Assembly (NCBI RefSeq): GCF_018320785.1
Contig: NC_054888.1
Coordinates: 22,212,438-22,276,437 of the forward strand
Direction: 5' to 3'
Length of the DNA: 64,000 nt
Source of the DNA: Cheilinus undulatus
Taxonomy: Eukaryota; Chordata; Actinopteri; Labriformes; Labridae
Positions 12,701-25,010 of the stretch are shown here, in pieces (position 1 is the stretch's first letter; every line of letters starts with the position of its first letter). A model generated the notes under the pieces. The model was not told where the DNA came from and did no database searches. It saw only the letters and a list, made by a program, of their open reading frames with translations. The position numbers and the translations under genes are program-made.

Positions 12701-13339
12701 CAAAATAACCACAGATCTAACTCTCTGATCATTCAAAAAGACTCTGGTATAAAAGTGATGCTGATGCAGTGGAATATTGTTTGCCTTCTGAATCACTCTT
12801 GGCTTTTGTTTGAGTCATCATCTACATCTGACAAAAGTGTTTGTGTTGGAGTTTTTTCAAGTCATGCTAATCCAGATGAAAAAGAGGTCATCCAAATGCT
12901 GACAAATGGTTTGTAAATGCTTAACCATTCACATCTTTGTAGATAAATTCTACTTTGGTAACACAGAGACTTTAGGTGCCTGTACTCTCCTCTCTATTCT
13001 TTTCAAGGATGACTTTTGATTTTAGTACCCTCGCTCAGACACTTGACCTTTGTCACTTCCCAGCCACTTCATATTGGCTGCAAACCACCGGATGGCCTGC
13101 AGGAGGTCTGTGGATTAACAACAAAGCCCCATCATCTACAAAAGCAGAAGTAAAATTCTGATGTCTCCAAAGTGAGAGCCTGCCCATGAGAATCCCCAAC
13201 AGAATCAGCAACAAAGCAGAGCAACCTCTGGAATGGTAGTTACTGATGTAAATTCACAACAAAGAACTCCAGATGGAGGCAGAAATGATTTCTGCATATT
13301 GAAGCTCTATGAAAATAGCAACGTTTGGAATGCATGGAA
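12701..13339. other. spacer between GGAT arrays
   Basis: Non-coding sequence between flank copy 2 and array 2; no gene recognised. Confidence 0.4.
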
Positions 13340-14103
13340 AAATACACAGATGGATGGAAAAATATACAGATGGATGGATGGATGGATGGATGGATGGATG
13401 GATGCATGGACAAATATACAGATGGATGGACAAATGTACACATGGATGGATGGATGGATGGATGGATGCATATGGATTCATGGATGGATGGATGGATGGA
13501 TGGTTGTATGGTTGCATGGATGGATGGATGGATAGATGGTTGCATAGATGGATGGATGGAAGGTTGCATGCATAGTTGCATGGATGGATGGATGGATTCA
13601 TGTATGGATGGATGGATGGATTCATGGATGGATGGATGGTTGCATGGATTCATGGATGGATTGATGGATGCATGGATGGATGACGGACAGATCGACGGAT
13701 GGATGATGCATGGATGGCTGCATGGATGGATGGATGAAGGATGGTGGATGGATGGATGGATGGATGGATGGATGGTGGACAGATCAATGGACGGATGGAT
13801 GATGGATGGATGGATGCATGGTTGCATGGATGGATGGATGGATGGATGGATGGATGGATGGATGGATGGATGGTTGCATGGATTCATGGATGGATGTATT
13901 GATGCATGGATGGATGATGGACGGACGGATGGATGCATACATGCATTGATCAATGGATGCATAGATGGATGCTTGGATGGATGGATGCATGGATGCATGA
14001 CAGACATGGACTGATGGAAGAATGGATGGATGGATGGACAGATGGATGCATGCATAGATGGATGGACAAATGGGTACATGGATGAATGGATGGATGGATG
14101 GAC
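13340..14103. repeat. GGAT tetranucleotide-based array 2
   Basis: About 760 bases of (GGAT)n with a different interruption set from array 1: GGTTGCATGG, GGATTCATGG and ACAAATATACAGATGG. The distinct variants indicate that the two arrays expanded separately after the flank was duplicated. Confidence 0.95.
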
Positions 14104-14112
14104 AGAAATCTT

Positions 14113-14230
14113 GCAGCTAAAGTAAAGTTTAAACAGATCTAGGTAAGGATCTTTAAAAAACAAGTCAAGTTTTCTCCAAAATGAGCATGTCCTACATTTT
14201 GAACAAACAGACAGAGATGCTGATTTCTAT
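14113..14230. repeat. flank unit of GGAT arrays, copy 3 (short)
   Basis: AAAGTTTAAACAGATCTAGG, then TAAGGATCTTTA and AAATGAGCATGTCCTAC match flank copies 1 and 2. Similarity fades after ~110 bases. Confidence 0.7.
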
Positions 14231-14570
14231 TTGTTAACTTAGGGACCATTAATTCACTTATCTATGCTTTCAGATGATATTACTGATCTTATCAATATTG
14301 ACAGACAGACGGATGGACAACCAGGAGGCGCGGTGCCTCTGGCCTCTCCTATTTTGTCCTTAAAGCAAATACAATGCCAATCCACTATTCTGTTTGGATA
14401 ACGTGATTCATTTCCTAAAAGTCCAGAGCAATAATGTTTTCACTGACTTGTTGAAAATGTCTCATCACTCACTCAAAACCTGGAAAGACACTTTGAGAAA
14501 CCACAGTGCCGACAGGCCGATACAAACACTCACACTCTCACACACATGGTCAGAGCATCTCCTCATCTAG

Positions 14571-14596
14571 ACACACACACACACACACACACACAC
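14571..14596. repeat. (AC)13 microsatellite
   Basis: Thirteen uninterrupted AC units. Confidence 0.97.
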
Positions 14597-16207
14597 GCAT
14601 GTGCAGAAGAGCTTTTGCTGCATAGACACTGACCAGCGCTGGTGACTGCATACACAACTGCACATGCATTATCTCACACACTTAACCACCATCCAGCCGC
14701 ACTCGCTCGGCCTCTCGTCTGAGCACAGGGGAGCCTGTCAGTGAGTGAAATGAGGTGGAAAAGAGTGAAAACAAGGAGAGAAGAGGCGGTCGGAGGGAAT
14801 GCATCGACATTAAGGGAAAGAGGACGGATAAAAACCATCCTGAAGCGGTGGAGAAAGACAAGCACGGATACTCTGCTGTGAACTCTTCCTGCGAGCTTGA
14901 CAACTGACTCATAGCTTCCCTCTTTGGCGGTGCAGCGGCTGTGTTGGCCTAATTGCTGCAGCACCCATATGCTTGGAGAGAGGAGAGCGATACATCATCA
15001 TCGGACATATGCATACAAACACTCACAAGCACGTGCAAGCATGCATATCGCGTTAGCCGAGTCCAGGCAGTGATAAATCTAGTTGTTTTTTACTGCAGGA
15101 GAAACTTTTCTTACCTGTCACTCTGAATGTGAACTCTTCGGTTTGTATCAGGCCTCACAGGAAACACTGGAGTACGTATGTTTGTGTGGGCTTTAGGTTT
15201 GTTTTCGCTGGTAAGCTGCCATATGGGGGAACTTCTCCCTGCAGAATAACACAAGAGAAGTTTCAACAATCAGAAAAGTATTCACAGGAAAGTTTCCCGA
15301 TGCACAAAAGTGGCACTCCAATCAGGTCAAAACAAAGTGAAAGCATGTGGAAGCATGTGTTTGAATGAATGAATGAAGCCATTATAAGTGCGACGGTCTA
15401 TTCTGGGCATTGTGTGGTTGCTCAGGAGCCGCTGTCTTTAGTTACACTCACACAGCAGGCCTTGTTGATTTTGGTCGGACTGACGTTGTCGCACAGCGGG
15501 AGCTCAACGCCTCACCAGCGCTCATTTCGGGCTGGAAAGTCACCGCCGTCTTCCTCTCGAGAGGGAAGCTGAGCAGAAATAGGTGAACCCTGCTGCCAGA
15601 GACCGAGACCCAAGCTTCCGCCAAACCAACCCTACTCTGAGGACAACAGATTCTTCTGTGAGTCCAGAGGTGACTTTGAATGGTGGTCAGTTTGTCCCAG
15701 AAACAGGATCATGCAAAAATTAACGTCTTTATTTACTGCCATGAAAACTACAAAAAAAGTCAAACAGGGGGTTTAAATATTTGTTTTTTTAGCAGCGGAT
15801 CCCTGTGACACAGCAATGTTGAGAAGATAATGAAGAGATGGATATTATAAAGGGCAAAGTAGTGCTGAAAAGCAAAATTTAAGAATGGAAGGTAGATTGA
15901 ATCAAGTTCAAGCTCTACTCAGCTTATACAACTCTGCAAATGCATCATCATCATAGAAAAGTAGCGATAGCAGCATTATTAAGGACTCTGATTGATGACG
16001 AGTATCAACGAAAATGAATGATCTCCATCCCTGATCTAACCTGGCAATACAAAGGGGAAACTGGGCACCAGATTACACAGACGATGACTTGACAGAGAAA
16101 CGTGGTTTACTACAAACAGGTGGAAAACACAAAGAGGTACAGCAACAGAACAGCAGTTCCAGCAGCAGTTCACGCCTATAGAATAAATCTTCTCCCAAGA
16201 TGTAGTT
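14597..16207. other. no gene recognised
   Basis: Several short open frames occur (14674-14964, 15129-15368, 15369-15572) but none has a domain or a splice context that can be defended. Near 15720-15780 the sequence resembles the margin of a dispersed repeat. Confidence 0.35.
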
Positions 16208-16951
16208 CTCTTGCAGACTGAAAAAGAGTCCCAGGAATTTCCTATATTTGCCCACATTCATTTACCGCCTACCTTTACTGCTGAGAAGCATCCCCACAGC
16301 ATGATGCTGCCACCACCATGCTTCACAGTGGGGATGCTTTGTTTGTCATCTTGTCTGATGGCCAAAAAGCTCCATTTTTATCTCATCAGATGAAAGAACT
16401 TTCTTCCACTTGACCATGGAGTCTCCCACATGCCTTTTGGTGAACTCTAGTCCAGATTTAAGTTTTCTTCATCAGTGTCTTTCTCTTTGCCACTCTCCCA
16501 TAAAGCTTTGACTGGTGAAGAGATGTTGGATGCAAAGTCTCTCCCATCTCAACTGAAGCTTGGAACTCCTTCAGAGTAGTCATAGGTCTCTTGGTGGCCT
16601 CTCTCTCTAGTCTTCTTCTTGCACACTCACTCAGTTTGTGAGGACGGTCTGATCTAGGCAGATTTACACATGTGCCATATTCCAACCATTTCTTCATGAT
16701 GGATTTAGCTGAACTCTGGGAGATGTTCAGCTGATTTTTAGTATCCATCCCCTGACTCCTACTTTTCAATCACCTTTTCTCAGAGTTGCTTGAAGTGTTC
16801 TTTTGTCTTTATGGTGTAATGGTTGCCATGAATACTGATTAATCTGTGACTGGACGTTTCAGACACAGGTGTCCCTACACACTGCACTTAGGTGATCCCC
16901 ATTTGCTAGATTTGCAATTTAAGTGACTATAATGGTCCATTTTTTTCTAAG
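16208..16951 (-). pseudogene. Tc1-like transposase remnant, minus strand
   Basis: The minus strand at 16458-16769 encodes the Tc1 N-terminal helix-turn-helix region (IMKKWLEYGTCVNLPRSDRP, then ARRRLEREATKRPMTTLKEF and LHQSKLYGRVAKRKTLMKKT). Further along the minus strand the frame is broken, but the later transposase segment [15 protein letters not shown] is seen at 16290-16330. By family knowledge the first part binds the terminal repeats and the second belongs to the DDE nuclease. Frameshifts separate them, so the element is inactive. Its outer edge near 16951 adjoins a hAT-like insertion. Confidence 0.85.
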
Positions 16952-17141
16952 GCAGGGGTCATCAAGTACGTTTGCACAAGAACCAGATTTAGTCTTGACA
17001 GAGTCTCTGTGGGACGGACTTCCAAATAAAGAAAAATTAAATCAATATATTGTTCTGATTAACATATCATTTATTCAGATTTGTATTTTTGTTTAAAATG
17101 CAGGACATTTTTAGGCATTACCAGTGAGATCTGTCCCGATA

Positions 17142-17674
17142 TACAGTGCTTAACAAATGTATTAGACCACCTGTCACATTTGTCTCAGAGACCATCCAGC
17201 ATCATGAAGTGCTTTAATGCGGACTCTTTCATTTTCAGTCAGCTCTCCATGTTTTACCATTTTGAACAGGAATGAGGGATTTCAAACTGAATTCACCCAA
17301 GCCGGCTCACTGGGCTTCTCTGAGAAGTCAGAAATTAATCAAGCATAACATTCAACCACTCAAACTAATTTTTCTGTTCAGGAATGCAAGTAAATAACTA
17401 TAATTTGACATATTAATCAAGAAATAATAATGTGCTTTACTATTTTTCCAGTTTTTTGTAAATCAGTAAATTTGGAAATTCATGGATAACAATAATAATT
17501 ATATTCTAGCATTACAAATATCATCTGGGCTAAAGAGCTTCTACATATTGGTGTATTAACCACTGCAGAAACATCAAAAATTGATTTTGGTAATTACCAA
17601 TGCTGTTAATTTAGGGCAGCTGTAACATAAACATTACTTTGGGTGATGGCCTAATAAATTTGTTAAGCACTGTA
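17142..17674. mobile_element. TA-flanked MITE with ~27-bp inverted ends
   Basis: The left end TACAGTGCTTAACAAATGTA matches the reverse complement of the right end (AAATTTGTTAAGCACTGTA) over about 27 bases with two or three mismatches. A TA lies outside each end (17140-17141 and 17675-17676), as for Tc1/mariner insertions. The 533-base interior has no transposase frame. Confidence 0.88.
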
Positions 17675-17769
17675 TAATGCCATACACCACAAGGAGCAGG
17701 CATGCCCAAAGAATTGGCTGGAAAGAATGGGCCTTCAACAATCACGAATAAGCACCAATATGAACCCAT

Positions 17770-18310
17770 GTTTCACACTTTTCACTGCGTCATTCTGCCA
17801 TTTCTGCAACATTTTGTGCCCCTTTTTACCCAATTTTGCCACTTTTTGCTATTTTATCTCTCTTTAACACACTTTCCTGCCTTTTCACTGCTTTGCCATT
17901 GACTTTATTTGCACAATTTTGCCACATTTAACCCATTTTTGATACTTTTTGCCATTTTTTTGCCTCTTTAACCCATTTTTTGCCATTCTTTAACTCCTTG
18001 AAACCATTTTACTTGCCTGTCTTATCCCTCTTTTATCCAGTTTTGCCACATTTGGAATATTTTTGCTACTTTATTACTTTTTTCACAATTTTTTCCACTT
18101 TTAACCCATTTTTCACATACTTTTTGCCCCTTTTTTTCCTTTTATACTAATGGTTCGCCACATTATTAACCTCTTTCAACACTTCTGCTTCAAGTTTTTG
18201 TCCCTTTGTGCAACTCCACAACCCATTTGGACACTTAGCGCCCATTTTTGCCACTCTCTAATCCATTTTCACCACTTTATCTGGCCATTTTGCCAGTTTT
18301 AACACCTTTT
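17770..18310. repeat. TTTTGCCACTTTTT-type degenerate minisatellite
   Basis: Repeated ATTTTTGCCACTTT and TTTAACCCATTTTT words at about 20-30 base spacing, strongly pyrimidine-rich on this strand. Confidence 0.75.
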
Positions 18311-18409
18311 TTAATTTATACTAATAATGACTGACAAGTGAATTTTTGTAAAAAAAAAACAGATCAAATGTCATTCTAAAACTATTTGACTTTTAATTAT
18401 CTGCATCAA

Positions 18410-19130
18410 GGAGGTTATGTGATCGGGTGGGTTTGTTAGTTAGTTTGTTAGTTAGTTAGTTAGTTTGTTAGCAACATAACTCATAAAGTCATGGACAGAT
18501 TTTCATGACATTTTCAGGTAATGTCAGAAATGGCATAAGGAAGAACTGATTAGATTTAGGGACTGATCTGGATCACCGTCTGGATTTAGGAATTTTTTAA
18601 AGGATTCTTTACTTTTGGGAGATAGGGCTACTGGCGGAGGCCTGCGCTGTTACCACTTTACACCAGGAGATGGTGGACATGAGTAACTTCAATCCCAACA
18701 GCATTTTGGGTGTGTTTCTATTCAAAGTTTTGGAGTTTATAGAGTTTGAAAGACGCACGCCTGGTCGAGGAGACGAGTCGGAGTGTAAAAGAGAGAAAGA
18801 CAGTGAATTGTAGCGAGAATACTCACAATGCTGGGAGGAATAAAGGAATATTCACCCTCTGCCATGACTTTTAGTGATCTGGTGAAACCATGGGTGCCTC
18901 CCCCATGGTAGTCCACACATAGCGAAGCCAATGCTTTGCCTCACCGTGTCTCCACCCCACCGGGGAGGGTTTAATCTGCAAATTAGATTTTGGGAGCGAT
19001 CCGGATCACCGTCTGGATCCAGGAATGTTTTTAAAGGATTCTTTACTAGTTGGGGGATAGGGCTAATGGCGGAGGTTTGCCCTCTGAGTGCTTTTCTAGT
19101 TGCTTTTGGGGTGGGTTTAACAGCTGTAGA
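18410..19130 (+). repeat. two pieces of a dispersed fish repeat around a 300-bp spacer
   Basis: Piece 1 (18410-18660) contains CAAGGAGGTTATGTGATCGG, a GTTAGTTTGTTA run, GGATCACCGTCTGGAT and TACTGGCGGAGGCCTGCGCT. Piece 2 (about 18975-19130) repeats GGATCACCGTCTGGATCCAG, GATAGGGCTAATGGCGGAGG and GAGTGCTTTT. The shared stretch shows two copies of one repeat separated by other sequence. Confidence 0.7.
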
Positions 19131-19264
19131 TATCTAAAGCCAAAAGATACTCTTAAAACCACATTTTCTTTTCCTCTTTTCCTGAATTTAATGATCTTCT
19201 GGGGACCGGACAGGAAGCTTTGGGGGGCCTGATATGGCCCACATTGATGATCAGTTTTCTAAGG

Positions 19265-19687
19265 GTTATGGTTAGGCATTATTGAAAGCATCTGTAACCA
19301 GTCACACCTTTTGTATCCTCTCCCAAACTTCTTATTTGGTGTATTAATAAAGCTGTTTTGATTTATTGCCTCCTGGATAAAAGTCTTTTTAGTCCATGTT
19401 TGGATATAAAGACAAAAATAAAACCAGATTTAAAAACTTATAAAGGTAAACATGTGGTGAAGCTGTTCCTCAATGGTAGTATTTATTTATTGACTCAACC
19501 CTGACCAAAGGCAGTTTGCTACTTGTCATAGATCATTAAGTTCCCCTCTCTGGAATAGTATATCCTTTATGATGGCTCTGAGTGTGGCAAAGCCCACATT
19601 TCCATCTCCTACAGTGGGTCACATTCACAGCGTGTGTAAATTTCACACACATTTGTAGGTCAGTTATGCGGGCACGACAGCAGAAAG

Positions 19688-19718
<31 letters not shown>

Positions 19719-20640
19719 CCACAAGAGGCGGCCGAGCGCCAAGCTTGTAGTCGAGCCGCTCGGTCCTGAGTGGAAACTCCCGACGTGAACTTTCCGTGGC
19801 GGCTGTAGAGCGAGCCATTTAGTGCTACTACGACTCTGATTCATTCCATACCTCAAATGGGTCACGGTTGTGAGCAACATTGGCTACAAGTGTGCTTAAA
19901 TGTGCAATATGTAGCGTTTTTAAAGAGCAGTATATCATTGTCAAATTAAATGTAATACCTGGGTTTCATTTCCATCAACAGAGGAAATTTTGAGACGCTT
20001 CTCTGCCAGTAAAGTGAGTGTTTCTTCAAAGTAAGACCAAATTTCCCATAAACCCTCAAATCTGTTGACATTGCATATTTTTCTTCTTGGATTTAAGATT
20101 TCCACCTGCTTTTGTTTGATGCCAAACTGAAAATCAACCACACTCAGCTAGCATGCTACCATTAAGTCCATCTTATGTTATCTTTCAGAGCTGTCACTTT
20201 CATTTTCTTTGCTCCATTAGCTTGTCAATAAAGTTTGAACTGAAACCAAGCCAGTGTAGCAAAGTGCTGACTCACCATAACAAAGCAGAGCCATGAGTGA
20301 CTCAGACCTTCGGCTCTAATGAGGTAAATGAATGAAACGGGCAGTGATGGCAGTGTGTGGGTGGCCACTTTCAAAAATTACCGTCAATTAAAATCAAAGG
20401 GGCAAAGTGCCTGTTGCCCTTAATAACATAAAAGAGAGGATGTCATTGGTTGTTTAGAGCTGAGAGTTGGACACAAGTATGAAGGAGAAGACTTCACAGA
20501 GAGGCAGAATTAGTGTTGATCATGTAGAGCCAGCTTCTTCAACTCATCTCTAAGTTAGCAAACGTGATATAAGCTACTGTGAAAAGACTGAGTAGTATCA
20601 GTAAGACCTGGATATTTGAGCCAAAACTGGCATCAATTTA
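19265..20640. other. non-coding, with one poly-A run
   Basis: No gene recognised. A run of 28 A occupies 19691-19718, followed by GC-rich sequence; it may be the tail of an old retrocopy, but no source gene is evident. A 114-codon minus-strand frame across the run is explained by the homopolymer. Confidence 0.5.
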
Positions 20641-20719
20641 GTCCAGGGGTAGATGTTCAGCTGGTAACCTGCTTCATAAGAAACTGTGTCACACATCCAT
20701 GGTATGGATTGGTGGCTAA

Positions 20720-22205
20720 AGCAGGTAGCTAACAGCTAGCCACATTTAGCTTGTTTTTTCATCAATAGATGTAGAAGGTAGCTAACAGCTAGCCACATTT
20801 AGCTTGTATGTTGATCAACGGCTGTAGCAAGTAGCTAACAGCTGGCCATATATAGCTTGTTAACTCATCAATGATTATAGCAAATAGCTAATAGCTTGGC
20901 ACAGTTAGCTTGTTTACTCTTTAATGGATGAAGCAAGTAGCTATTAGCTAGCCACATCCAGTTTGTTTACTCTTAAATAGAATAGCTTGGTACATTTAGC
21001 TTGTCTACTCTTTAACAGAATGGCTACCCAAATTAAGCTTGTTTATTCTCTAATGGATGTAGTGAGTTGCTAAAAGCTAGCTACATTTAGTGTTTTTCAC
21101 TCTTAAATGGAATAGCTAGGAACATTAAGCTTGTTTACTCTTTAATAGATGTTGCAAGTAGCAAGAAGGTAATAGTTCAGCACATTTGGCTTGATAACTT
21201 TTTCATGGCAGGGGCCGGTAGCTAACAACTAGCCATACTTGAGCTTGTTTTCCTGTAAGTACATGTAGCTGGTAGCCAACAGGTAGCAACATTTAGCTTA
21301 ACTCATCTATAGCTGTGGCAGGTAGCTAACTACTAGACAAATTTAGCTTGGCAACTCATCAATAGAAGTAACAGGTAGCCAACAGCTAGCCACATTTAGC
21401 TTGTTTATTCAAGCAAAAGATATAGCAGGGAGCTAACAGCTAGCTACATTTAGCTTGTTTACTAATCAACAGCTGTAGCAAGTAGCTAACAGCTGGCCGT
21501 ATATAGCTCATTAACTCATCAATGATTGTAGCAAATAGCTAATAGCTTGGCACATGTAGCTTGTTTACTCTTTAATGGATGTAGAAAGTAGTCAATAGCT
21601 GGCCACATTTAGTGTGTTTACTCTTTAATTGAATTGCTAGGCACATTTAGCCTGTTTACTTTTCAAAAGACGTAGCAAATAGCTAAAGGCTAGCCACAGT
21701 CAGCTTGTTTACTCTTTAATAGAATGGCTATGCACAGTAAGCTTGTCTCTAATAGATGTAGCAAGTTGCTGAAAGCTAGCTTGCAGTTGGCTCTATTTAA
21801 CCAGTTTACTAACTTGATAATGTTTCAGGTAACAGCTAGCTGGTTTATTTATCAACTGATGTAACAGGGAGCTAACAGCTAGCCACATTATGCATGTTTT
21901 CAGATTAAAAGATGTAGCAGGTAGCTTTCAGTTAGCCACATTTAGCTTGTTAATTGATTAATAGATGTAGCAGGTAGCTAACAGTTAGCCACATTTAGCT
22001 TGTTAACCCATTAAGAGATGTAGCAAGTAGCTTACAGCTAGTCATATTCAGCTTGTTTAATCTTTAGCTGATGTAGCAGGTAGCTAACCACATTTAGCTT
22101 GTTAACTTATCAGTAGATTTAGCAGGTTGCTTATAGTTACCTCTATTTTAACTAGTTTACTCACTTGACAATGTTTCAGTTCACAGCTAGCCACATTTAG
22201 CATAT
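20720..22205. repeat. 53-bp AGCTA-rich minisatellite, array 1
   Basis: The word GTAGCTAACAGCTAGCC starts at 20725 and 20778 and recurs in diverged form at 20831 and 20884, an exact 53-base period. Each unit continues with ACATTTAGCTTGTTTACTCA and ATAGATGTAGCAG. Some units are truncated. About 28 units fit the length. Confidence 0.93.
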
Positions 22206-23535
22206 TTACTCTAAGGTAGAGTTTTTAGAGTGTAGACTGATGTGTGGTGTGCTCTCTTAGTTGTTACACACCATGCAATAAAAGAACAAACGTTTCATCA
22301 ATTGTCACGATTTAAGATTTTCCAGTTTGTGCCAGGCTTCAGAGGGCCTGAAGGTTAAAACTATCGGCTATATAACTTGGAAGATGAGACTGATCATCTT
22401 TCTAAAAAGCCAGAGGTTTCAGGATAGTAGTCGTCTACAGCAGTCAAACTTCCACCTGAGGCTTTGTATCTCAGATCCTTCAACATCTCTGTATCCTACC
22501 GCCTATAGCTCCATGAAGGGCCTGTGAAGCCTGACTGAAAGAAAAAACGTGCAAAGACTGATGAACTGCCAGACAGAGAGGAGCGGGGAGACAGTCGGGT
22601 GTTTTGTTCACACCAATTAAAGTGCCGGAGCTGACGTGTAACTGTAGACTGTTTGCTTTCGACGTTATCTCTCTCTGCATCAAGTTTTTCCTCCGAGGGG
22701 TGCAGGAGAGGAGCACGGACGAGTCGATCTGACCCAGTTCCCTACTTTACGAACAGAACATCACATCCTGACTGCTTGTGACCTCAGTGAGCGTTTTAAA
22801 TCCTCAGCAGGAGAGGGAACGTGATCTCTGTCTTTATTTAAAGCTGGCTGGAATATACATCGTCATAAAAAGATATTACACACAGGATCTTCGTGCAAAC
22901 AAACACTTCTTTTTCTTTGCTTGATCCGACCACACAAACAAACCAGAGCAACAAATCTCACTAAAGATACCAGAGATTTATTTCTGTTTTGACAAAAGCC
23001 TCAAACTTCAAAGTTTATCCCCGCCCGAGTCTGGTCAAGTGATATCGTTCCTGTAAAAGATTAAAAAGTAATCAGCAATGAAAAATGGAGTCTGGGCTGT
23101 TTATCCACACCAGATTAAGCAAATTCCAGTAATTAGCCACAGCCGAGACATGTTTCAAGGCGGCCTAACATGGACTAAGATGAGAATAGACCAACAAGGT
23201 GAGTTTGAGTCTATATACGGATGGGAAGCTCCGCTAGGGTGTGATTAAGACAAAGTTTTGGGGGTTTTATTAGTGCTCCGCTGAATGTAGGCCAAGTGTG
23301 GGGTTTAAGAGAGCCCACCAACCCAAATATACACGTACAAATACACACATACAGTCGGCATCCGTACAACCCTCCCCCATCCTCTGACACTTCTTTTTCC
23401 TCCCATGGTTAATGCAGGCCTGACCTTAACAACATGCAGCTGTAGAGCTCAAAACAAAGAGGCAGGATAACACGACCTCCTTTACAGCAAAAGTACGAGC
23501 ACAGACATGCATGTATGAGTGGATCTGCACACACA
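22206..23535. other. unique spacer between the two 53-bp arrays
   Basis: No gene or repeat family recognised; two short frames (22327-22527 plus strand, 22480-22716 minus strand) have no support. Confidence 0.4.
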
Positions 23536-23689
23536 AAAATACAGTGCCTGTAAAAAGTTTAAAAATCAATCATGGGCAATAGAATTTGGCTGTGGTGACC
23601 CAAAAAAATTTCAGGTCAATGTGAAATCAGATTTCTAAAAGTAATTGTAAGTTTAAAAAAAAAAAAAAAAAATCTGCAAGATGTAGATC
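23536..23689 (+). mobile_element. Tc1/MITE-like terminal fragment before array 2
   Basis: ACAGTGCCTGTAAAAAGTTT resembles the tip of a dispersed fish DNA element; a run of A follows, and the 53-bp array starts directly afterwards. Confidence 0.4.
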
Positions 23690-25010
23690 ACTTGATTAGC
23701 TCTTAATCATCAGCTGATTTAGAGCATAGCTTACAGCTAGCCATATTTATCTCATTTACTCGATGATGTTTCAGGTAACATCTGGCATGATAACTCATCA
23801 ACAAATGTAGCCAGAAGCTAACAGCTAGCCACATTTAGCTTGTAAACTCATCAATAGAGTTAGCTGGTAGCTAACATCAGGCCATTTAGTGTGTGAACAC
23901 ACAAATAGATATAGCCAGTACCTAACAGCTAAGCATATGTAGCTTGTTAACTCATCAATAGAAGTAGCAGGTAGCTAACAGCTAGTCATATTTATCTTAC
24001 TTACTTATCAACAGATGTAGCCAGGAGCTAACAGCTAGCCACATTTAGCATGTGAACTCATAAATAGATGTAGCCAGTAGCTAACAGCTAGGCACATTTA
24101 GCTTGTTAACTTATCAATAGAAGTAGCAGGTAGCTAACAGCTAGCCATATTTATCTTACCTACTTATCAACATATGTAGCCAGTAGCTAACAGCTAGCCA
24201 CATTTAGCATGTGAACTCATAAATAGATGTAGCCAGTAGCTAACAGTGGGGCACATTTAGCTTGTTAACGTATCAATAGATGTAGCTGGTGGCCTACATT
24301 TAGCCTCATTTAGTGTGTGAACTCATAAATAGATGTAGACGGAAGCTTACAGCTTGCCACATTCAGCCTTATTTATAATCAGCTGTTGTCGCAGGTTGGT
24401 TACAGTTACCTCTATTTGCTTAGTTTTCTCACTTGATGTTTTAGGTACCAGCTAACCACATTTAGCTTGTTTACTCATCGAGAGACATAGCCAGTAGCTA
24501 ACAGCTAGCCACATTTAGCTTGCTTACTTATCAATAGATGTAGCCAGTAGCTACAAGCTAGCCACATTTAGCTTGTTTACTTATCAGTTAATGTAGCCAG
24601 TGGCTAATGGCTAGCCACATTTATCTTGCTTCCTTATCAATAGATGTGGCTGCTAGCTAACTGCTAGCTACGTTCAGCCTGTCTAATCATCAGCTGGTGT
24701 CGCAGGTAGGTTACAGTCACCTCAATTCAACTAATTCATTAAACTCTCTTGATAATATTTCAGGTAACAGCTAGATAGATTACCCTTTTTTAAACATCAG
24801 CCGATGTAGCAGGTAGCTAACAGCTAGCCATATTCATCTTGTTTAATCATCAGCTGATGTAGCAGTTAGCTAACAGCTTTCAAGCTTGTATTCGCATCAA
24901 TAGATGTAGCAGGTAGGTAACCGCTAGCCACATTTAGCTTGTTAAATCATTTTAAGATGCAGCAGGTAGCTAACAGTTACCTCTAACTAGCTTACTCACT
25001 TGATAATCTT
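23690..25010. repeat. 53-bp AGCTA-rich minisatellite, array 2
   Basis: Same unit as array 1: GTAGCTAACAGCTAG-type starts at 24077, 24130 and 24183 are 53 bases apart. Array 2 has its own variant (GATGTAGCCAGTAGCTAACA), which dominates here and is rare in array 1. Confidence 0.93.

Larger units (their letters stand above)
16953..19254. mobile_element. composite hAT-like non-autonomous element
   Basis: The left tip CAGGGGTCATCAAG and the right tip TTGATGATCAG are imperfect inverted repeats. The unit is bracketed by the direct repeat TTTTCTAAGG (16943-16952 and 19255-19264), of which eight bases would be the usual hAT target duplication. Next to the right tip, GGGGGCCTGATATGGCCC recalls teleost hAT ends. 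The interior holds a nested MITE, a TTTTGCC minisatellite and two pieces of another dispersed repeat. No transposase is seen. Confidence 0.65.

Noticed and set aside
13240..14163. 307-codon minus-strand frame and 229-codon plus-strand frame
   Set aside because: Same cause: GGAT array 2 read on both strands (SIHP and MDGW repeats).
19691..19718. Retrotransposed gene copy ending in poly-A
   Set aside because: The run of A is clear, but the preceding sequence shows no coding similarity, so no source gene can be named.
20720..25010. CRISPR array
   Set aside because: The 53-bp units are contiguous and diverge gradually; there are no unique spacers, and the context is a fish genome.
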